From Candidatus Cloacimonadota bacterium (GTDB lineage: Bacteria > Cloacimonadota > Cloacimonadia > Cloacimonadales > TCS61): DNA of 6,629 bases. The stretch spans positions 1 through 6,629 of the forward strand of contig JAFGMF010000016.1 of NCBI GenBank assembly GCA_016927675.1, in the 5' to 3' direction. Below are positions 6,475 through 6,629 of the stretch, piece by piece. The stretch's first letter is position 1. Every line of letters starts with the position of its first letter. Below the pieces are notes generated by a model, which saw nothing but the letters and a program-made list of their open reading frames with translations, was not told where the DNA came from and made no database searches. The translations under genes and the position numbers were made by a program.

Positions 6475-6497
6475 CATTTTTTGCACTTAGTTTTTAT

Positions 6498-6524
6498 CAC
6501 CACAAAGGTCACGAAGGCGCTAAG
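6498..6524. repeat. Short interspersed-type motif with a 9-base direct repetition
   Basis: The motif contains CACAAAGGT directly followed by CACGAAGGC, two 9-base units differing at 2 positions, and ends CGCTAAG. Similar CAC(A/G)AAGG-rich stretches recur between genes in many bacterial genomes, as recalled and not searched. No gene reads through it convincingly. Function unknown. Confidence 0.5.
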
Positions 6525-6577
6525 ATGGGTTGGATATGGGGAGACTTGGTAACTATAATAATTAGATTCGCTGGAAT

Positions 6578-6615
6578 TGACTCAAGGCTCAGGTTTTTGC
6601 CTGAGAATTGAGTTA
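6578..6615. repeat. Long imperfect palindrome (stem-loop)
   Basis: TGACTCAA (6578-6585) pairs with TTGAGTTA (6608-6615) with one G-T wobble, and CTCAGG (6588-6593) pairs perfectly with CCTGAG (6600-6605). A GG/AA two-by-two mismatch separates the two stems and the loop is TTTTTG. No T-run follows on either strand, so it is not a standard intrinsic terminator. It could be the end of an interspersed repeat, a protein-binding site or an RNA stem for a gene outside the window. Confidence 0.65.
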
Positions 6616-6629
6616 AGAACAGCGATCTA

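Larger units (their letters stand above)
6239..6629. other. Gene-free right edge carrying the gmhA leader and repeat elements
   Basis: This 391-base stretch has an AT-rich gmhA-proximal part (6239-6330) with the candidate promoter, then a more GC-rich repeat segment (6330-6530) and the palindrome near the edge. One open frame (6486-6259, minus strand, GTG start) crosses it, but it has no ribosome site, its N-terminal half is the repeat and its C-terminal half is AT-rich leader DNA, so I do not call it a gene. Confidence 0.6.

Noticed and set aside
6259..6486. 75-residue open frame on the minus strand, starting with GTG
   Set aside because: No ribosome site, an N-terminal half made of the diverged repeat, and a C-terminal half of AT-rich promoter and leader DNA. 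Kept only as a repeat observation.
1..6629. CRISPR arrays, tRNA or rRNA genes, transposases
   Set aside because: No regularly spaced identical repeats, no cloverleaf or rRNA-like stretch, and no transposase motif was seen on reading either strand.

Overview
The window is a moderately AT-rich bacterial segment with seven complete protein-coding genes, one on the plus strand and six on the minus strand. A complete phosphoheptose isomerase gene (gmhA) suggests a Gram-negative cell that makes heptose-containing surface glycans. The style of the right-hand repeats and the permease-EIIA fusion made me think of anaerobic FCB-group lineages such as Cloacimonadota. That placement is an impression and was not tested.

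Left part (1-2020): after a 136-base non-coding lead, one plus-strand gene encodes an APC-superfamily amino-acid permease. Its cytoplasmic C-terminal tail carries a PTS EIIA (fructose/mannitol or PtsN type) domain that keeps a candidate phosphorylatable histidine. It converges on the next gene with 39 bases between them and no convincing terminator.

Middle (2021-4545, minus strand): a MATE-family efflux pump is encoded directly after a MarR-family regulator; the MarR stop codon abuts the MATE start codon. Upstream of marR lie two near-identical inverted repeats, TGTTGAC-N2-GTCAACA, which look like MarR operators over a candidate promoter. Upstream of these is a gene for an exported GyrI-like (AraC effector-binding type) protein. 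The simplest reading is a self-repressed drug-efflux unit next to an exported small-molecule-binding protein.

Right part (4596-6238, minus strand): gmhA, dtd (D-aminoacyl-tRNA deacylase) and a YihX-like HAD phosphatase are closely packed. The HAD gene has a TTG start 2 bases after the dtd stop, with its ribosome binding site inside the last dtd codons. A candidate sigma-70 promoter lies upstream of gmhA. The GyrI-like gene follows 50 bases after the HAD stop and might be read through.

Right edge (6239-6629): no convincing gene. It holds the gmhA leader, two diverged tandem copies of a roughly 62-base repeat 84 bases apart (one able to fold as a hairpin), a short motif with a 9-base direct repetition, and a long imperfect palindrome. 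This looks like interspersed-repeat DNA.
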